A stretch of 61,195 nt of DNA from Microbotryomycetes sp. JL201. Lineage: Eukaryota > Basidiomycota > Microbotryomycetes. Positions 12,437 through 24,487 of the stretch are shown piece by piece. Location of the stretch: the NCBI GenBank assembly GCA_033819885.1, contig JAQYUZ010000064.1, positions 1-61,195 on the forward strand. The letters are read 5' to 3'. Under the pieces are notes generated by a model that saw nothing but the letters and a program-made list of their open reading frames with translations, ran no database searches and was not told the origin of the DNA. Numbering within the stretch: position 1 is the first letter of the stretch; the number at the start of each line of letters is the position of its first letter. The position numbers and the translations under genes were made by a program.

Positions 12437-13304
12437 CTACCGGCACAGCACTAACGACAGTCTGAAAGTTTTCTCCGCTGCATTACTGTAATCACTCGCG
12501 GAGGCGCCTCCAGACGGCAACACGAGACGCGGTTTGGCGAGAACCGGGATGCAATCGTGCAAGACTGTTGCTGTCATACGTCCCTTGTCGCTGCCGCGAG
12601 AGCTTGAAGGACTGTCGCCTGGCTTCTGAACAATCTCAAACAACTCTCTTTTCTTGTGCAGTTCCCACTTGGCAAAGTCTGGTGCACCAAAGATGCCTTG
12701 ATAGTCTGAAGATCGCAGTCAGACGGGTTTTAAAAACGATCAACAGGTTCTCACGTGCCTTCTGATGGGGGCCGGACAGACAGTGCTGCCTCGCTGAACA
12801 AAGACAGTAGGTGCACTGCAAGCGTGCTAGATGCAGCCGGAGCCCTTCGCTGGCAAATCGTATGGAGACGGTCGCGAGTTGGCGGGCTAAGCGGCAATGC
12901 TTGAACGAAAGCAGACCAAAAAAGGTCAAAGTTGTGCGGCGTTGGCTCTGTTTCCCTGATGACCTGCAGCACCCAGTCCTTAGCTGAAAGAATAAGTAAG
13001 CTTTTCCGCTGCCAGAGAGACCAACATGATCTAAAAGCAGACGTGCAGCTGTCATTGCTGCTTCTATGGCAGTGATACGAGCTTCTCGTGCCTTCCTTTC
13101 CGCATTCTGGTGCTTGGGATGGAGATGATGTCCAAGGGCAAACTCCTTGCTTGTGATGTCGTCTTCTTCGTGGCACAGTTCGATACTGCTCTCAATCTTG
13201 GCCCGCAACTCGCCTAAGTGTTCGGTCTCGACATTTGTGTGGAGCTTTGACAAAGCTGTGTAGATCCACAGTACCTCATTGACCGCTCGATTACGGCCTT
13301 GCAT
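12437..13304 (-). CDS. Family member 4 (one clear module; C-terminus uncertain)
   Basis: The ATG at 13304 gives AVNEVLWIYTALSKLH as the opening landmark. Exon 1 runs to LLLDHV. An intron of about 42 nt leads to AKDWVLQVIRETE, and the module closes with LAVHLLSLFSEAAL. Unlike other members, exon 1 holds an added charged stretch (HHLHPKHQNAERKAREAR). The last exon is unclear. One frame stops early after a short basic peptide. The better-looking frame (WELHKKRELFEIVQK, then PVLAKPRLVLPSG) cannot be joined without breaking phase at the visible splice sites. So the stop at 12437 is provisional, and this copy may be damaged or may use a splice I missed. Function unknown. Confidence 0.42.
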
Positions 13305-13451
13305 GCGTTCGAAGCTGAGGGCAGCCGAGAGGGGTGTGAAGAAAAAGCCTTCCCACCGCGGACCCGTGTGTGTGAGGAGTCTTGCGCAACTACGGCGGAA
13401 TGGCACTTGTAAAAATCCAAACACAAGCAGCGATTTGCTGGCCCTGAGCAG

Positions 13452-14170
13452 CTACACTGATTCAGCTCCCTGCCATACTTGGGGATAGCTGGACCCAAAC
13501 AGTCGACGACCAAACGGCCAGAATCGAGTGGCCTTTTTTGGGATAGGCGGTGTGTTTGTGCCAAAGTGTGATAGTGAGTCGGGCCCAAAGACAGGTTTCG
13601 GTGGCCGTAAGGCTAGCGTATCTAGAAAGCGGATCAGAGTGAGCTGCAAATTGTACTAAAAAAGCCGGATCACGGGTGATTCACGTTTGTCATATTGGGA
13701 GCAGCTGAGAACAAAAGGTTTCCATATCTGAAGTAGATAGTGAATTTTCTCTGCAGAACTTGAATCCCTGGGCTGCTCTCGCTGGCAGTACTCAAAGAAT
13801 GAGTTTTTTTCGATGCGGCCATGAGGCGGCAGAGTGCGCAAGAAACTTGTGCGCAAGTTGTCAAAGGGCACTTTGATGACGAGTGTGTCCAGTATCTGTA
13901 TCTCAAGTCAGAGGTGCCTGAGCACCGCCACTGGCAAACCCTCACCTTTGCAACGTCATCATGGCACTTGAGCAGCTCGAGAGCCACAGTCTGGGTAGCT
14001 CTGGGACCACGCGCATCAAAGGCAGTTGTAATGCGACGCTCCAAGGAAGCCAGCGAGCTGCGACTGGCAAAATCCAAGTTTTGCACGCCGAGATCCAGGC
14101 AAGCGCGTGTTGCCTCTCGCAACCAAAGCATGCAGTGGAGCTGACACTCTTCCGATCGGTACAATTCCAT
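13452..14170 (-). CDS. Family member 5 (single-module form)
   Basis: Three exons, about 205 residues, the shortest apparently intact member. The ATG at 14170 gives QLHCMLWLREATRAC. Exon 1 ends KCHDDVAK at GTGAGG. Exon 2 (ILDTLVIKVPFDNL onward) closes the module with IHYLLQIWKPFVLSC. A 61-nt intron (GTGAAT...TCTAG) joins QYDK to the tail exon, which ends RFWPFGRRLFGSSYPQVW. That tail keeps the family's P-x-x-R and final V-W spacing. Having one module plus the tail shows that the module, not the whole protein, is the unit gained and lost. Function unknown. Confidence 0.55.
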
Positions 14171-14378
14171 GATTCAGTCCACCTCGGACAGGAGCAGGTC
14201 GGTTGCCGTGTCGCAACTGCCGAGAAGCACAGCATTTGTCGCCGCGTTCGGAGGGCATACAAAAAAAGAAAAACTCCTGTTGCGTCGGCGAAATGTGCAT
14301 TGATCACATATGAGTACGTCAATAGTTTGCTGAATTATTTGTAACAAAAGCTGAAGCTACAAAAAGCGTTACAAAGCC

Positions 14379-16505
14379 TCAGAAATTCATGTACCGCTGT
14401 TGTGGAATGAACTGAACCGAACCGGCCATAGGCTCTGTGCGCATTCGAGGCTCAGGATGCCTGAGAGTGTGCGTGTGTAAGCTTCTTTCTTTGGGTGGAC
14501 TGCTGATCCGACCGAGCTCTACACATTCTGATGCGTCAATCACAAATCTGGGTGTACGACTTTGATTCGTTTGCTTACCGCCCTTGTGGCGCAACAGGAC
14601 CACGTACCAAGACCATATACCGAAAAGATCACGTGCAAAACTGATTGAATCTCCAGTTGTACTGTACTCGCGTTCGATGCGCCTATCTGATCCCGGCAGC
14701 TCAGCCAAAAAGCAAGACAAATACTGTCGAGGTGTATGACGATGCTGATGATCCTGGAGCTCGAAAGCCTGCAAAACCGTCAGCGAAGCCTTGGCTTATA
14801 ATAATATGAATTTATTATCTGAAAAAAAAAATAGAATAAAATACAAAATCCCCGCTTACATTTGAAACGATTTGATGGCACTCGTCACGGATTCGCTCCA
14901 AATTCAGGACCTTCTTTACTGCAATGCTTTCGAGCTCGTTAAGAGCAAGCAGGAAACTCGGCTTCTGGCGCTCAAATTCTTCATAGGCACGAGAGACGGC
15001 TCCTTGCAGACTTGTTTCGGCCGTACCGAGCACTCGCAGCTGTGCGTGCTGCATTGCGACACACTTTTTAATGGCCTGCCAAAGCCAGGTGATTTCGTGT
15101 AGAACCATGGCAGGTGATTGCCCTTGTGGGTGAAATGTTCCAGGCACCTCATAATTCGCAGCTTGCAGGCTCAAGCTGTTGTTGCTCGGTTCCCACGGCA
15201 GTTCTTGAAGCACGTTGTAGACCTCGTGATCTGTATCCCCCTTGTCAGCGCACACTGGTTCTCTTTTTTTTTTTTGTTCGGGCTTCGAAACTCACAGCGC
15301 GGATCTGTTGAAATAATGCCGTACGCCGTGTTCCAGATTGTGAGCAGCGCGTCACGCATGAATGTTGCAAGCTGCGACTCGGCGACCTCTTGCAAAGATG
15401 TGGTGAGATTGTGACAGAGTTGCCCAAGATCAGGGGCTTCATAATGATCAGTGGGGTCCAATCGATTGTTTAGAGAGCGTAAGAAGCATTCTAGCCACGG
15501 ATGCCATTGTTTTCTGAGATCTTGAGACTGCTTTAGAGCCTGTCAGAAATGTTAGTACTTGTTTATGTCTCACTGGAATCCGCAGAACCAACCACCAAAA
15601 GGGTTTCTCTGACATTGTCCAGTTCGTGCTCAATCATTGGTATCGCATCTTGCACGATGTCAGAGCGCGCGGAAAGGCGGTGTGTACCGCATTCTGCCGC
15701 GAAAGCAGCTTCGATGTGATGACGCAGGCTGACGAAAAGGTCGCAGGTCATGCGAGCTCCGCGCACGTGAAGACAGTTGCTCAAAGCGTCCAAAATCCAG
15801 ACCATTTCATGCAGTGACTTTGACATGATCATTTGATGGCGCGGAGGAATTTTGACGGATGGAATCTGGCTCATCGCTCTCGAAGCTGCGAACAAATTGT
15901 CTGCTTGCACGATCAGTCTCGTGTGCTGGGCTTTTCAAAGTCAGCACACACCTTTGCTATTCCTTGCTTTCTTCACGTCTAACATATAAATTGACCACAC
16001 TTGCTCGAGCCACATTTTCATGTGATCATCGTGATGTATGTCATAACCTTGTACCCTTGTCGCCTCGTCTCCTTGTCGCATCCGAGAAGCGTAATCTGTT
16101 GTCAGACCGGGTAATTGACGAACAAACACCATTTTGCATTTATGCATGACAGTCATCTTGTCGTAGGCATAGTGTACTATCTAAGGAGTACACGTGAGCT
16201 TGATCAAGCTGATTTGCAAGCCAAGACTGGCTCACGCTTTGCGCGTCTCCGCGACAAAGATTAAGCCAGAGCGTCAACTTTTCTTGGCTTATAGGGTGGC
16301 GGACTGCGTTTTCTGCTTCCCTTGCGGTCGAGCATGCCAGATCTAAGACACTGTCAAGGTGCTGCATTCGTCTACCACCGATGATGGCACCGGAAACGTT
16401 GCGGCAAGCAAAAGTTGCTTGCCGTAGCCACAGCAGCTCATGCATGACTGTCCATCGAGGCAGCTCGGTGGTACGTTCCGAGTCTGATCCGCTGTCGGAA
16501 GCCAT
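14379..16505 (-). CDS. Three-module family member
   Basis: About 590 residues in six exons, the longest member. The ATG at 16505 starts a Ser/Asp/Glu-rich leader (MASDSGSDSERTTE). Module 1 runs from MHELLWLRQATFAC to LEQVWSIYMLDV. Module 2 runs from LHEMVWILDALSNC to ALLTIWNTAYGII. Module 3 runs from LHEITWLWQAIKKC to LFGIWSWYVVLL, and the tail is GSVQFIPQQRYMNF. Joins that keep phase were found at about 15,946/15,894 (51 nt), 15,597/15,540 and 15,293/15,212. An intron of about 100 nt near 14,860-14,770 has a long T tract. The three openings LHEL, LHEM and LHEI are far closer to one another than to other members, suggesting internal module duplication. It is the first gene of the minus-strand array. 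Function unknown. Confidence 0.58.
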
Positions 16506-16696
16506 GAAAAAGGAAACGAGAGATTGTGAGCGTTCAAACCAATTCGTTTGCCGGCGCTCCGCGGAGCATTCTTTGTTCAGGAGCCACAAGGTGAGCTACT
16601 GATTTCGGTAGAGTGATCTTATCAATTTCGCCCGACTTGCTCACTGGATCGGGGATTTTTCGCCCAGTGTCGACCCAAGTCGGATCAGGTATTTTG

Positions 16697-16706
16697 GTCA
16701 CGTGAC
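16697..16706. promoter_or_regulatory. Palindromic E-box overlapping a TGACGT half-site
   Basis: GTCACGTGAC, a perfect 10-bp palindrome with a CACGTG core, is followed by an overlapping TGACGT. It lies about 190 bp upstream of the three-module gene (minus strand) in a 600-bp space otherwise without genes, so it may serve that gene or the DUF3602 gene on the other side. CACGTG suits bHLH factors and TGACGT suits ATF/CREB bZIPs. This is a sequence match only. Confidence 0.4.
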
Positions 16707-17126
16707 GTGTCAAGCGATAAGCATGCTTGGAACAGATCGTTGCTGCAGAACTCTTTGACTCTGCACTGATGTGATTGAGCGGTCAACTGTAAAAGGTCCA
16801 CCCTGTCAGCGATAACGACGTCGGGGCGTTCTTGGCATTGAGCGATTGCCGTTCTCGTCAGTGCGATCGACTTTCGCGCCCTCGTCGGATTCTTGCCTCT
16901 GTAGACAATGTTTCAAAAGATTAAAGACGCCGTTCGAGGTGGTGCCCATGAAGGTGAGCCCTCGGCTCTTCAACTCGTGTACTAGAACTCGCTGCACGTC
17001 ATCGTGTTTGGTCGCGTCGGAGCTTATCGGTTCGGCCTCGGCCGAGCGAGCTTGATGGACGACAGACGCGCCCGCACAGTACCATCATGCTAGGATAAGC
17101 TTTTGAGACTGATATGATGATCATCG

Positions 17127-17663
17127 CGTACGCGATTGAACAGATCGAGGTCGCTCTGATGGTCAATCGACGTTGGCGCCGAGCGACCGTTCGCGATCGC
17201 GCGGACGTGACGCAGAACGACCACACGCTATCGGACGAGGTCAGTCTCTGTACTTTTTTAGATGCTCAGTATTCCGGTGTGACTGATTGCATGTTTGTGC
17301 GTCGGTTTGATCGCAGGCGGTGCTGGCAACATGAGTCGCTCACGTGTTCGTGGGGGCGATGAAGATCCAGCAGTCATTGCGGAAGCTCGTTCACGTTCAC
17401 GTTCACGTCAACGTGCCGCCCACCACGGACACGATGCCCCCGCTCCTGCAGGACGAGGTGGCGCAGGCAACGTCGTTCGCAGTTCTTCACGTGACCCTGC
17501 CAAGGAAGCTGCAGAAATGATGCAGATTGAAGAACATGATCAACAGGTTGAAGCAAAGTATAGAGCTTTACACAAGAATGAAGAACACGCTGCAGGAAGG
17601 GGCGGGTTCGGAAACGTGCCCCATCATCATTCGACGCTCAAGACGAGCACGATAGCCGAATGA
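17127..17663 (+). CDS. DUF3602 / PAR32-like protein with GRGGAGN repeats
   Basis: Low-complexity, charged protein carrying the short family repeat three times: GRGGAGN just after a spliced junction (exon end near 17241, acceptor about 17317), GRGGAGN again, then GRGGFGN near the C-terminus, ending STIAE. The upstream exon reads SDRSRSRGRDAERPHAIGR in the matching frame, so the intron splits the first repeat. Yeast Par32, of this family, is a phosphoprotein that inhibits ammonium transporters when TOR is off; whether that holds here is inference. The true start codon was not found: the upstream frame opens only after a stop near 17125, so a 5' exon is probably missing from this call. Confidence 0.6.
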
Positions 17664-17999
17664 CTTTTTTTCGGCGTTTTGTGAGCGTGTGCGTTTGTGC
17701 CTTGTTCGGTTTGTCATGTGTAGTGTTTGCTGTTTGTGCCGTAATCAATACTGGGCGCCGCGTGACTTTTGATTCTGGAATATAATGCAGCCTTGTCTGT
17801 TTCAACCCGCGGCGAGACAAGTGCAGCAGATCAGACGATAATATTAGAATGCGTTGAATGCTATTGCAACAGGACCTTTCCTGTCTTGCCTTGAAGAATA
17901 TGCTCGAGATAGAGAGAGGAGATAGCGAGAGCGAGCGAAAAGATCTACAAGAATCTGTCGCATATGCCACAGTGAGATTTGTACACGAGACGAGAGAAA

Positions 18000-20900
18000 T
18001 CATGCAGTCGGGGTCGTGGCGCCATCCTTTTCTTTACCGTTGACCAACCCTAGACTCGTATTCGATCCGAGGTTCGGGTTGATGGGCGTAGAGGCAGACA
18101 TCATTGTTCTTCCGACGGGTGACACGAATGCGTGTTGACCATTCGTTGATGAAGCTGAAGAAGTCGAAGACGCTGCTGGAGTTGTCGGTCTCGAAGGTTG
18201 AGGAGTGTGAACGGCAGGTGTGCTCGGGACTGTTTGACAATCTCATGTAAGCATGGCAATCGTCCGACCATAGGAGCGCAACGCGACTAACCACTCCTGT
18301 TCAAGGCCAAATGAGATTTGACTAAAGAGCCAGCGGCTAAGGCTGCCATGAGCGACAACTCTCCAGCAAGTACGGCCGCGCAAATGACTCTCGCCAATCG
18401 TTGAGCGTTCTCGCCCGGATGGGTAGGGTGCGGTCCCCTGACTCCCAACAAGTCGAGCATCGAACCTTGAGGCAACAAAATCGTACCTCCGCCGACCGTG
18501 CCAACTTCGATCGAAGGCATCGAGCAAGACACCAACAAGTCTTGACCGTCGTTGATTGCCTCCATCAAAGTAATGCAGTTGGCGCTCTCGACAACTTGGG
18601 CAATGTCTTGACCTGTCGCCAAAAACATTGCAGCGACAATATTGGCAGCGTGAGCATTGTTGCCGCCCATTGTACCAGCCATGGCACTTCCAACCAAATT
18701 CTTGGTAATGTTGAGTTGAACAATATCTTTGACTGTCGTCTTGAGGATGCTCTTGACGGCTTCACCTGGCACGATACCTTCAGCGACAACGCTCTTGCCT
18801 CGACCTTCAATCCAGTTGATAGCCGCAGGCTTCTTGTCTGTGCAATAGTTGCCAGACAACGCTACGACTCGCATTTCTGGAAAGTACTCGGTCTGCATCG
18901 TGTCGAGAGCTCGCTCCGTGCCTTTCGAGATCATGTTCATGCCCATGGCGTCGCCAGTCTGATCCGTGTCATCGTCAGCCTCCTCGCTCGCAGACGGAAC
19001 CCAAGCCAAGACAAAAACAGAATAAAACAGGACTTACCTGAGTCGCAAACCTGACATACAGATTCCTGCCAGCCATGCTCGCCTTCAGACTCTTCAGCCT
19101 AGCAAACCTTGAAGTAGAATTAAAGGAAGCCTTCATCGTCTCTTGACCCGAATCGCTGTCGATCCATCTCTTTGCAGCAGCGCACTGAGCCGCGTTTGGG
19201 AAGGCCAAAGCAGGTCCGCGAGTCATGGCGTCCTGTGTAACGACGGTCGTAACGCCGCCGTTGACATTCAATGCTTTGCAGCCACGTGAAGTGGAAGCGA
19301 CGAGAGCACCTTCGGCCGTCGCCATAGGAATAGGCAACACTTCGTTATCGATCCGCAGAGGTCCGGCAATACCAACTGGCACAGGCATGTAGCCGACAAC
19401 GTTTTCACAACATTGACCCATGACACGAGAATAATCGAAATGCTGGTAGGGCAGGTCAGAGGTTTCCAATGTCTTTCGGGCAGATGCGCGAGCTAGTTTT
19501 CAGATGCCGAGACTTGTCAGTCGAGGATGCCTCGCAAGTTGCCGTGTCCGACGACTTACAGATAAGGGCTCGTCGGATCGACACGGCCCGCTCATAATCC
19601 TTGAGCAGCTTTTCGAGTGCGTAAGCTTGAATCTTGCCCTTCTGAACGAGCATTATAATCTCCTCATCGTTCAACAGCAGTGCACCAGCACCGTTGTCGA
19701 AAATTTTCACGCAAACATCCAACTCTCTGGGTGTGTCTGGGACGGAACCGAGGGGCACGAGTGCGACGGTGGAAGGCGACAATTTGATCTCTCGTTGCTG
19801 GGAATGTGAGGTCTGTTGCGATGGAACAGATAAAGAAGACGACGAGACGGAAGTAGGTGCTGTCGAACTCGTCTCTGCATCCGCAGCAGGTGCTTTGCGA
19901 GGTTTGGTTCGGATGAGAATCGGCGAAGGAGGCGGCGATGCATCCGAAGAATCTTCGTCGCTGTTCTTGTTCTTCTTGGTAGCGCTGACTTTGACGACTT
20001 CTGGAGCTGCCTTGACGGCTTCCGCGTCCGCCTTTGCTTGTTCACGTCGGTGTTCTCGGGTCATGGCTGCAGCGTCCTTTTCGGTCCATTCGTTTTGCAA
20101 ATCCTTGTTCAAAAAGCTGAAGCTCTTTTTCAATTGAGCTCGTTGCGAACTGTGATCAGTCTCGTTGTCGTCCAAAGCCGAACCGCCATTCGTCGAGGCC
20201 AGCAAGATGCGAGCGGCCGCTTCAGCTGCCGAACCCGAATGAAAGCTAGTGTCGTTGGACGCGATGCCCTTGAGCAGGTAGCCGTTCAAAAACAACGAAA
20301 TGCCCAGCGCGACGACGATCCATTTCGAGATGAGTGGATCACCGACGAGTCTAGTCCAGCGAGACATGAACTCGTCCAAGTTTGCAAGTGAGCCAGAATC
20401 GTCAGAGCGGGACGGAGGTGTCAGGGTAGGCTGAATATCACGCGAGACAACGGTCGGGTCGACAGCTTCGTACTGCAGAGCTGGCGCAATGTGCACGTAC
20501 AACTCGGTGCCTCTCTCATGGGCGGCAACGAGCTGGGCTAGCGCCGTCGAGTAAAGTGGCAAGTTCGTGTCGATCGACGGCGTCGTGCTCGTTGAAGGCG
20601 CGTGCTCGCGGGATCGACCGAGCGCAGTCTCACGCGTCAGAGTTGTAACCAAGTTGAGCGCGTGCAGTACCAAAAACGATGACAAGAGCAAGACTTTCAG
20701 TCGAGCCGTCGGACTGTTGCTCTTTTTCTTTTCGCCGGGAGCTGTGCCAGTTGCAAGCTTGACGAGCCTTTCGCGCAAGGTGAGAGCTTGTGCCGGCTCA
20801 TCGTCGTCTTCGGAGCCCGATCCAGCCTCTTCCTCTGGCATTGTAGTTGGGTCGTCAAGCAAGCGAGCGAGATCTGCAGATGAGTCAGTCCTCTGCCAAT

Positions 20901-22982
20901 GGCGCATGACCTTGATGCGATGAACCTGTGTACGCCCATCATGTTAGCGACCGGTTCGAGACGAAAGCTGAAGCAACAATACTCACCTCGACCATGATTG
21001 TCAACACGGCGACGTAAAAGCCCATCAACATGACGCAGTCAAAGACAAGAATCAATGCTGCCAATTGGCAGAACTCCTTCAACCCTTCAACGCGACTCAT
21101 AGCTCCGATAACGAGCACGGCCACTTCGATGCAATAGTCGCGAACGATCGGTACACCGGTCTTGGACACTGCTGACAGAACGATCTCGCGACTAGGAACA
21201 GGCGGTGCGAAACGCAAGCCAAGGCGCGCTGTTGGCGGGAAGCCATTGGCGGCGCTCTGTGACGAGAACGAAGGGCGCTCGCTCAGATCTGCTGGGCGTA
21301 GAGCGGGGCTCGAGGTCCCTCTGCTTGCTGGGTAAGCTCCGGACGGACCGATAGCTGGATTACTGAAGACGGCGCGCGTAAGCACAAAGGGCTTTTCGAA
21401 CCCAACGGTGATGACCAGGAACGGCAAGGCTTCGCCTAACAAGACCGGATTGACTGAAATGTCGAGGTACCATGCCGTCAAGAGCGCCACCATGAATGCC
21501 AAACACGACGAAACGAGTGCGCACGTGGCGAGCCACCAACCCGACGAGCGCGATTGCGGACGCAACGACAAGGACAGGCGACGCATATTGAGGTAGAGCG
21601 AGATGAAAGTCGAGTGCATGAGCAAGTATGCGATGAGCATGACGAAAATGTCGGCAGAGTCGGCTTTCTGTATCGAGAGGTTGCAAGCTTCGCGTCAGCT
21701 GCTGTCAAGGCGCACGCTGAAGGGAGTCCTTGCCCACCTTTGCAAGTCCATAAAATCGCATCACGAACGCACGAGCAGCAAAGAGCATCCACTTTGCGCT
21801 GCGCATGTCTTCGAGGCTCTTTTCATACACGCCGTCGTACTCGCCCGCCTCTGCCTCTGCGACCACGTTCGAGTGTTGGTTCGAGCCGTCGTCTGACCTG
21901 CTGAAGAAGCTCGCGTACGATCGGGTGACGCGTCTGCGGTGCTTTGGCTTGAGCAGGAGCGAGTCTGACGACAGTGACAGAGACGCGAATGTCGAGCCAA
22001 ACTCGCGCGAGGATGTAGCGTCCGTAAACACGAACGAGCGAGCCGTGCGGTTCAAGGTTGGTTGAGTTTCGACTGTCCAGCACTGGTGCTGCTTTGGCAA
22101 CTTGTAGCAGTCGACGGCGACGAGGGCGTGTTTTGTGCTTTTGTCGAGCGTTTGTTTCACTTGGTTTGTGAGTGAAGGTGACGCGTGGGGTGGGCTTTCG
22201 ACGACGATTTGTTTCATCCACAGTTCGCGCGTGTTTGTCGCGAGTGTTTGAGACGAGTCGGCGTTGGGGTTATGGTTGAGCGGCAAAGAGGCGGTCGTCG
22301 GCAAAGCGGACCACAAGCCGGTTGAAGGCGAGTAGCTGATGAACGGGTACCATGACTCTGGCGCAACCGAGAGCGAGTCGTCGTACAACAGGAAATCAGA
22401 TGTTCTTACGAGCTGTGTGTGAGTGGGCAAGGACTGTCAGTACCCGTGATCTTGCGTTCCTGGGGAAACAGGTTGGTGCTGAGCGTTGAGAGAAGCGGGT
22501 TTGTCGCTCGAGGCAGCTCCGAGCACCACGCAGAGCACACAGAGAACTCGAGCGTCGCTGACTGTGTCGTGTGTGCATTGTCGTGTGCCAGGTGTGTACG
22601 CACGAGCGCGCGCACACCCAAGGCGAACACACGAGCGACGGAAGTGCTTCACCTAGCCGTCGAGCGATACGACAAACGCCGACCAAATGGTGTGGCGACC
22701 GAGTTGAGTCGTGTGCTCGTCTTTGGCGCACACTGTTGAGCGTAGCGCGCACCCAAAAAGAATCGGCGTCTTTTTTGGGGAGCGGCGGCGGCGGATTGCG
22801 CGCAAGGACATGATCGACAGCGAGAGCGGCGCACTCACCTGGAGCAACTGAAAGTATACGAGCGTGCACGCGCAAAAGACGGTTACGATGACCTCGATCG
22901 GGAACGATGCGCCGACGCGCGCGAGCCTCAACAGCGGCGGCCTGAGCGACGAAAACGACGTCGCGCTCGTCGCAAACACCAT
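18000..22982 (-). CDS. HMG1: 3-hydroxy-3-methylglutaryl-CoA reductase with sterol-sensing domain
   Basis: Rate-limiting ER enzyme of sterol and isoprenoid synthesis, reducing HMG-CoA to mevalonate with NADPH. The likely start (ATG at 22982) precedes [21 protein letters not shown]-like membrane span 1. The sterol-sensing part reads [33 protein letters not shown], then further spans. A long Ser/Ala/Glu-rich linker follows, then the catalytic domain: [40 protein letters not shown]-region, [46 protein letters not shown] and HLALNR. The catalytic Glu, Lys, Asp and His are all visible. After the catalytic domain comes a Pro/Ser/Thr-rich tail of about 75 residues ending GATTPTA. Intron 1 is unusually long (426 nt). 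Confidence 0.94.
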
Positions 22983-23226
22983 CGCGACCGAAAGCGAGCG
23001 AAACCAAACCAAACACGCCGAGCGACGCGGGGCAGTTGAGGCCGTGAGCACGCGCTGGGGTTGCAAGAAACCCGCGAGCGGCGACTGGCGCGCGCGCGCG
23101 TCGGACGACAAAAAAACTCGCGACTGCGCAAAAAGAACACACGATCAAACAGTCGCACGATCAAGACAGGCGGTGCAGTCACCAGCCAAGACCTGGCCTT
23201 CCAAGACGACACGCTATCAACACATT

Positions 23227-24165
23227 CTATTGCACTAGTCCCTTGACCACACCAACTGCCATGCCATATGCCTCGTCCTTGGCCTCGACGTCACGATCCG
23301 ACGACAATTGAATATCAAACGCGTGCTGCACGCCTGTAAACCTTTTGACGACAACCGTGCGCGCCGCCGCCCCCGCTGCGCCACCACCACCACCACCGAC
23401 CGACGCCCGCGTCCTCGTCTGCCTGAGCTTGTCCGCAAACGCCTCTGCCTCGGGCGCAATCAGGTCCAACCCTGCCGTCAACACGACAACCGTGTCCGGC
23501 ATAGCCTCCAGTTGTTGCTCGTTCGTCGAATACGAAAACCTCGGATCCTTTTTGACCAGCAAGACTTGATCCGCACCGTCCTCCGTCACTCGTTCAACTT
23601 GACCCGACAAAGACAAATAGCTCTTTTCGAAAAAAAAAACTAATCAACATCATTCCAATGTCGGTACCACCTTGTTTGTGTGGACCGTCAGAGGCCTGTG
23701 GCGGCTGCTCGGGCGCGACTCGCGTTCGAGGATCCGTACCAGTGTCTGGAGGATAACTATACAAGCTCGAACCTTGTCCCTCAACTCGAGTGGCCCGTTT
23801 GAGCTGACGCACAGAGCCAACGTTCCACCCGCCGAGAACCCGCTCACGACGATCGGCACGTTCGGATGTGCCTTGACGACGTGCTCGAGAACGTCTTCGG
23901 CGTCGTTGTAAGCAGCCGGGAAAGGATACTCTGGAGCGAGTCTGTACGTTACGTCGTACACACTGACTTGGGCCTCGTCTCGCAACTTTCGACAAAACTC
24001 GTCACTCTCGCCGTGCAGCCGCAAAACGTAGCCTGAACCGTGCAAATTGATTACAACCGCGAGCGCTGTTCGAGCTGTCGCAGGCTCGTACAAGTGAGCT
24101 TTGAGTTTGTGACCGTCTCGAGATGTGATGTAAATCACCCTGTCGGGCATAGGATAGGTTTCCAT
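23227..24165 (-). CDS. Alpha/beta hydrolase, hormone-sensitive-lipase type esterase
   Basis: Exon 1 starts at the ATG at 24165 and shows the family order: VINLHGSGYVLR (oxyanion loop, HGSG in place of the usual HGGG), VTYRLAPEYPFPAAYNDAED, and the nucleophile elbow VVSGFSAGGTLAL. The last exon holds TVVVLTAGLDLIAPE with the acid Asp region and FTGVQHAFD with the catalytic His. Between them the reading frame changes at about 23,760 (ACIV, then a SYPPDTGTDP-like segment in another frame), and no good GT-AG pair explains it; a second junction near 23,650-23,610 does look like an intron. Either a short non-obvious intron, a sequence error or real damage is present. The substrate is unknown. It stands head to head with the small gene at 24,488. 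Confidence 0.72.
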
Positions 24166-24487
24166 TTGCGAGTGACGCGAGTGACTGTGCGGAGCAAAGT
24201 GGCGATCGATTTCAATTTGATGTAGTCAAACATGGGCGCCATGCTCCGGCGGAATGCTAGGCCAAAAGGAAAGGGAGAGAGGAGAGCAGAAACGCCGGCG
24301 CGCCCGAGCTCGTCCCTCTCTTGAAGCGCGGAGCGAGTGCCTGTGGATAGCAGGAAAACCGTGGAATCGTGTGCTCTTGAATTGAAATCGAAATTGCCTC
24401 TGTTTGATAGCTAAAATGAGGGCTTTCGTATTTTGTGCAGAATCCGTTCCGAGACGGATGCGAACATCTTGCACCTTACTTGAATAC

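Noticed and set aside
7957-16505. Mobile element origin for the family array
   Set aside because: No reverse transcriptase, transposase, terminal repeats or target-site duplications were seen; the copies are intron-rich, unlike transposon genes.
18401-19054. 217-codon plus-strand frame over HMGR
   Set aside because: Antisense to the HMGR catalytic domain, with no domain of its own.
18000-24165. Sterol or secondary-metabolite gene cluster (HMGR plus esterase)
   Set aside because: No further pathway enzyme, P450, synthase or dedicated transporter lies nearby; adjacency looks accidental.
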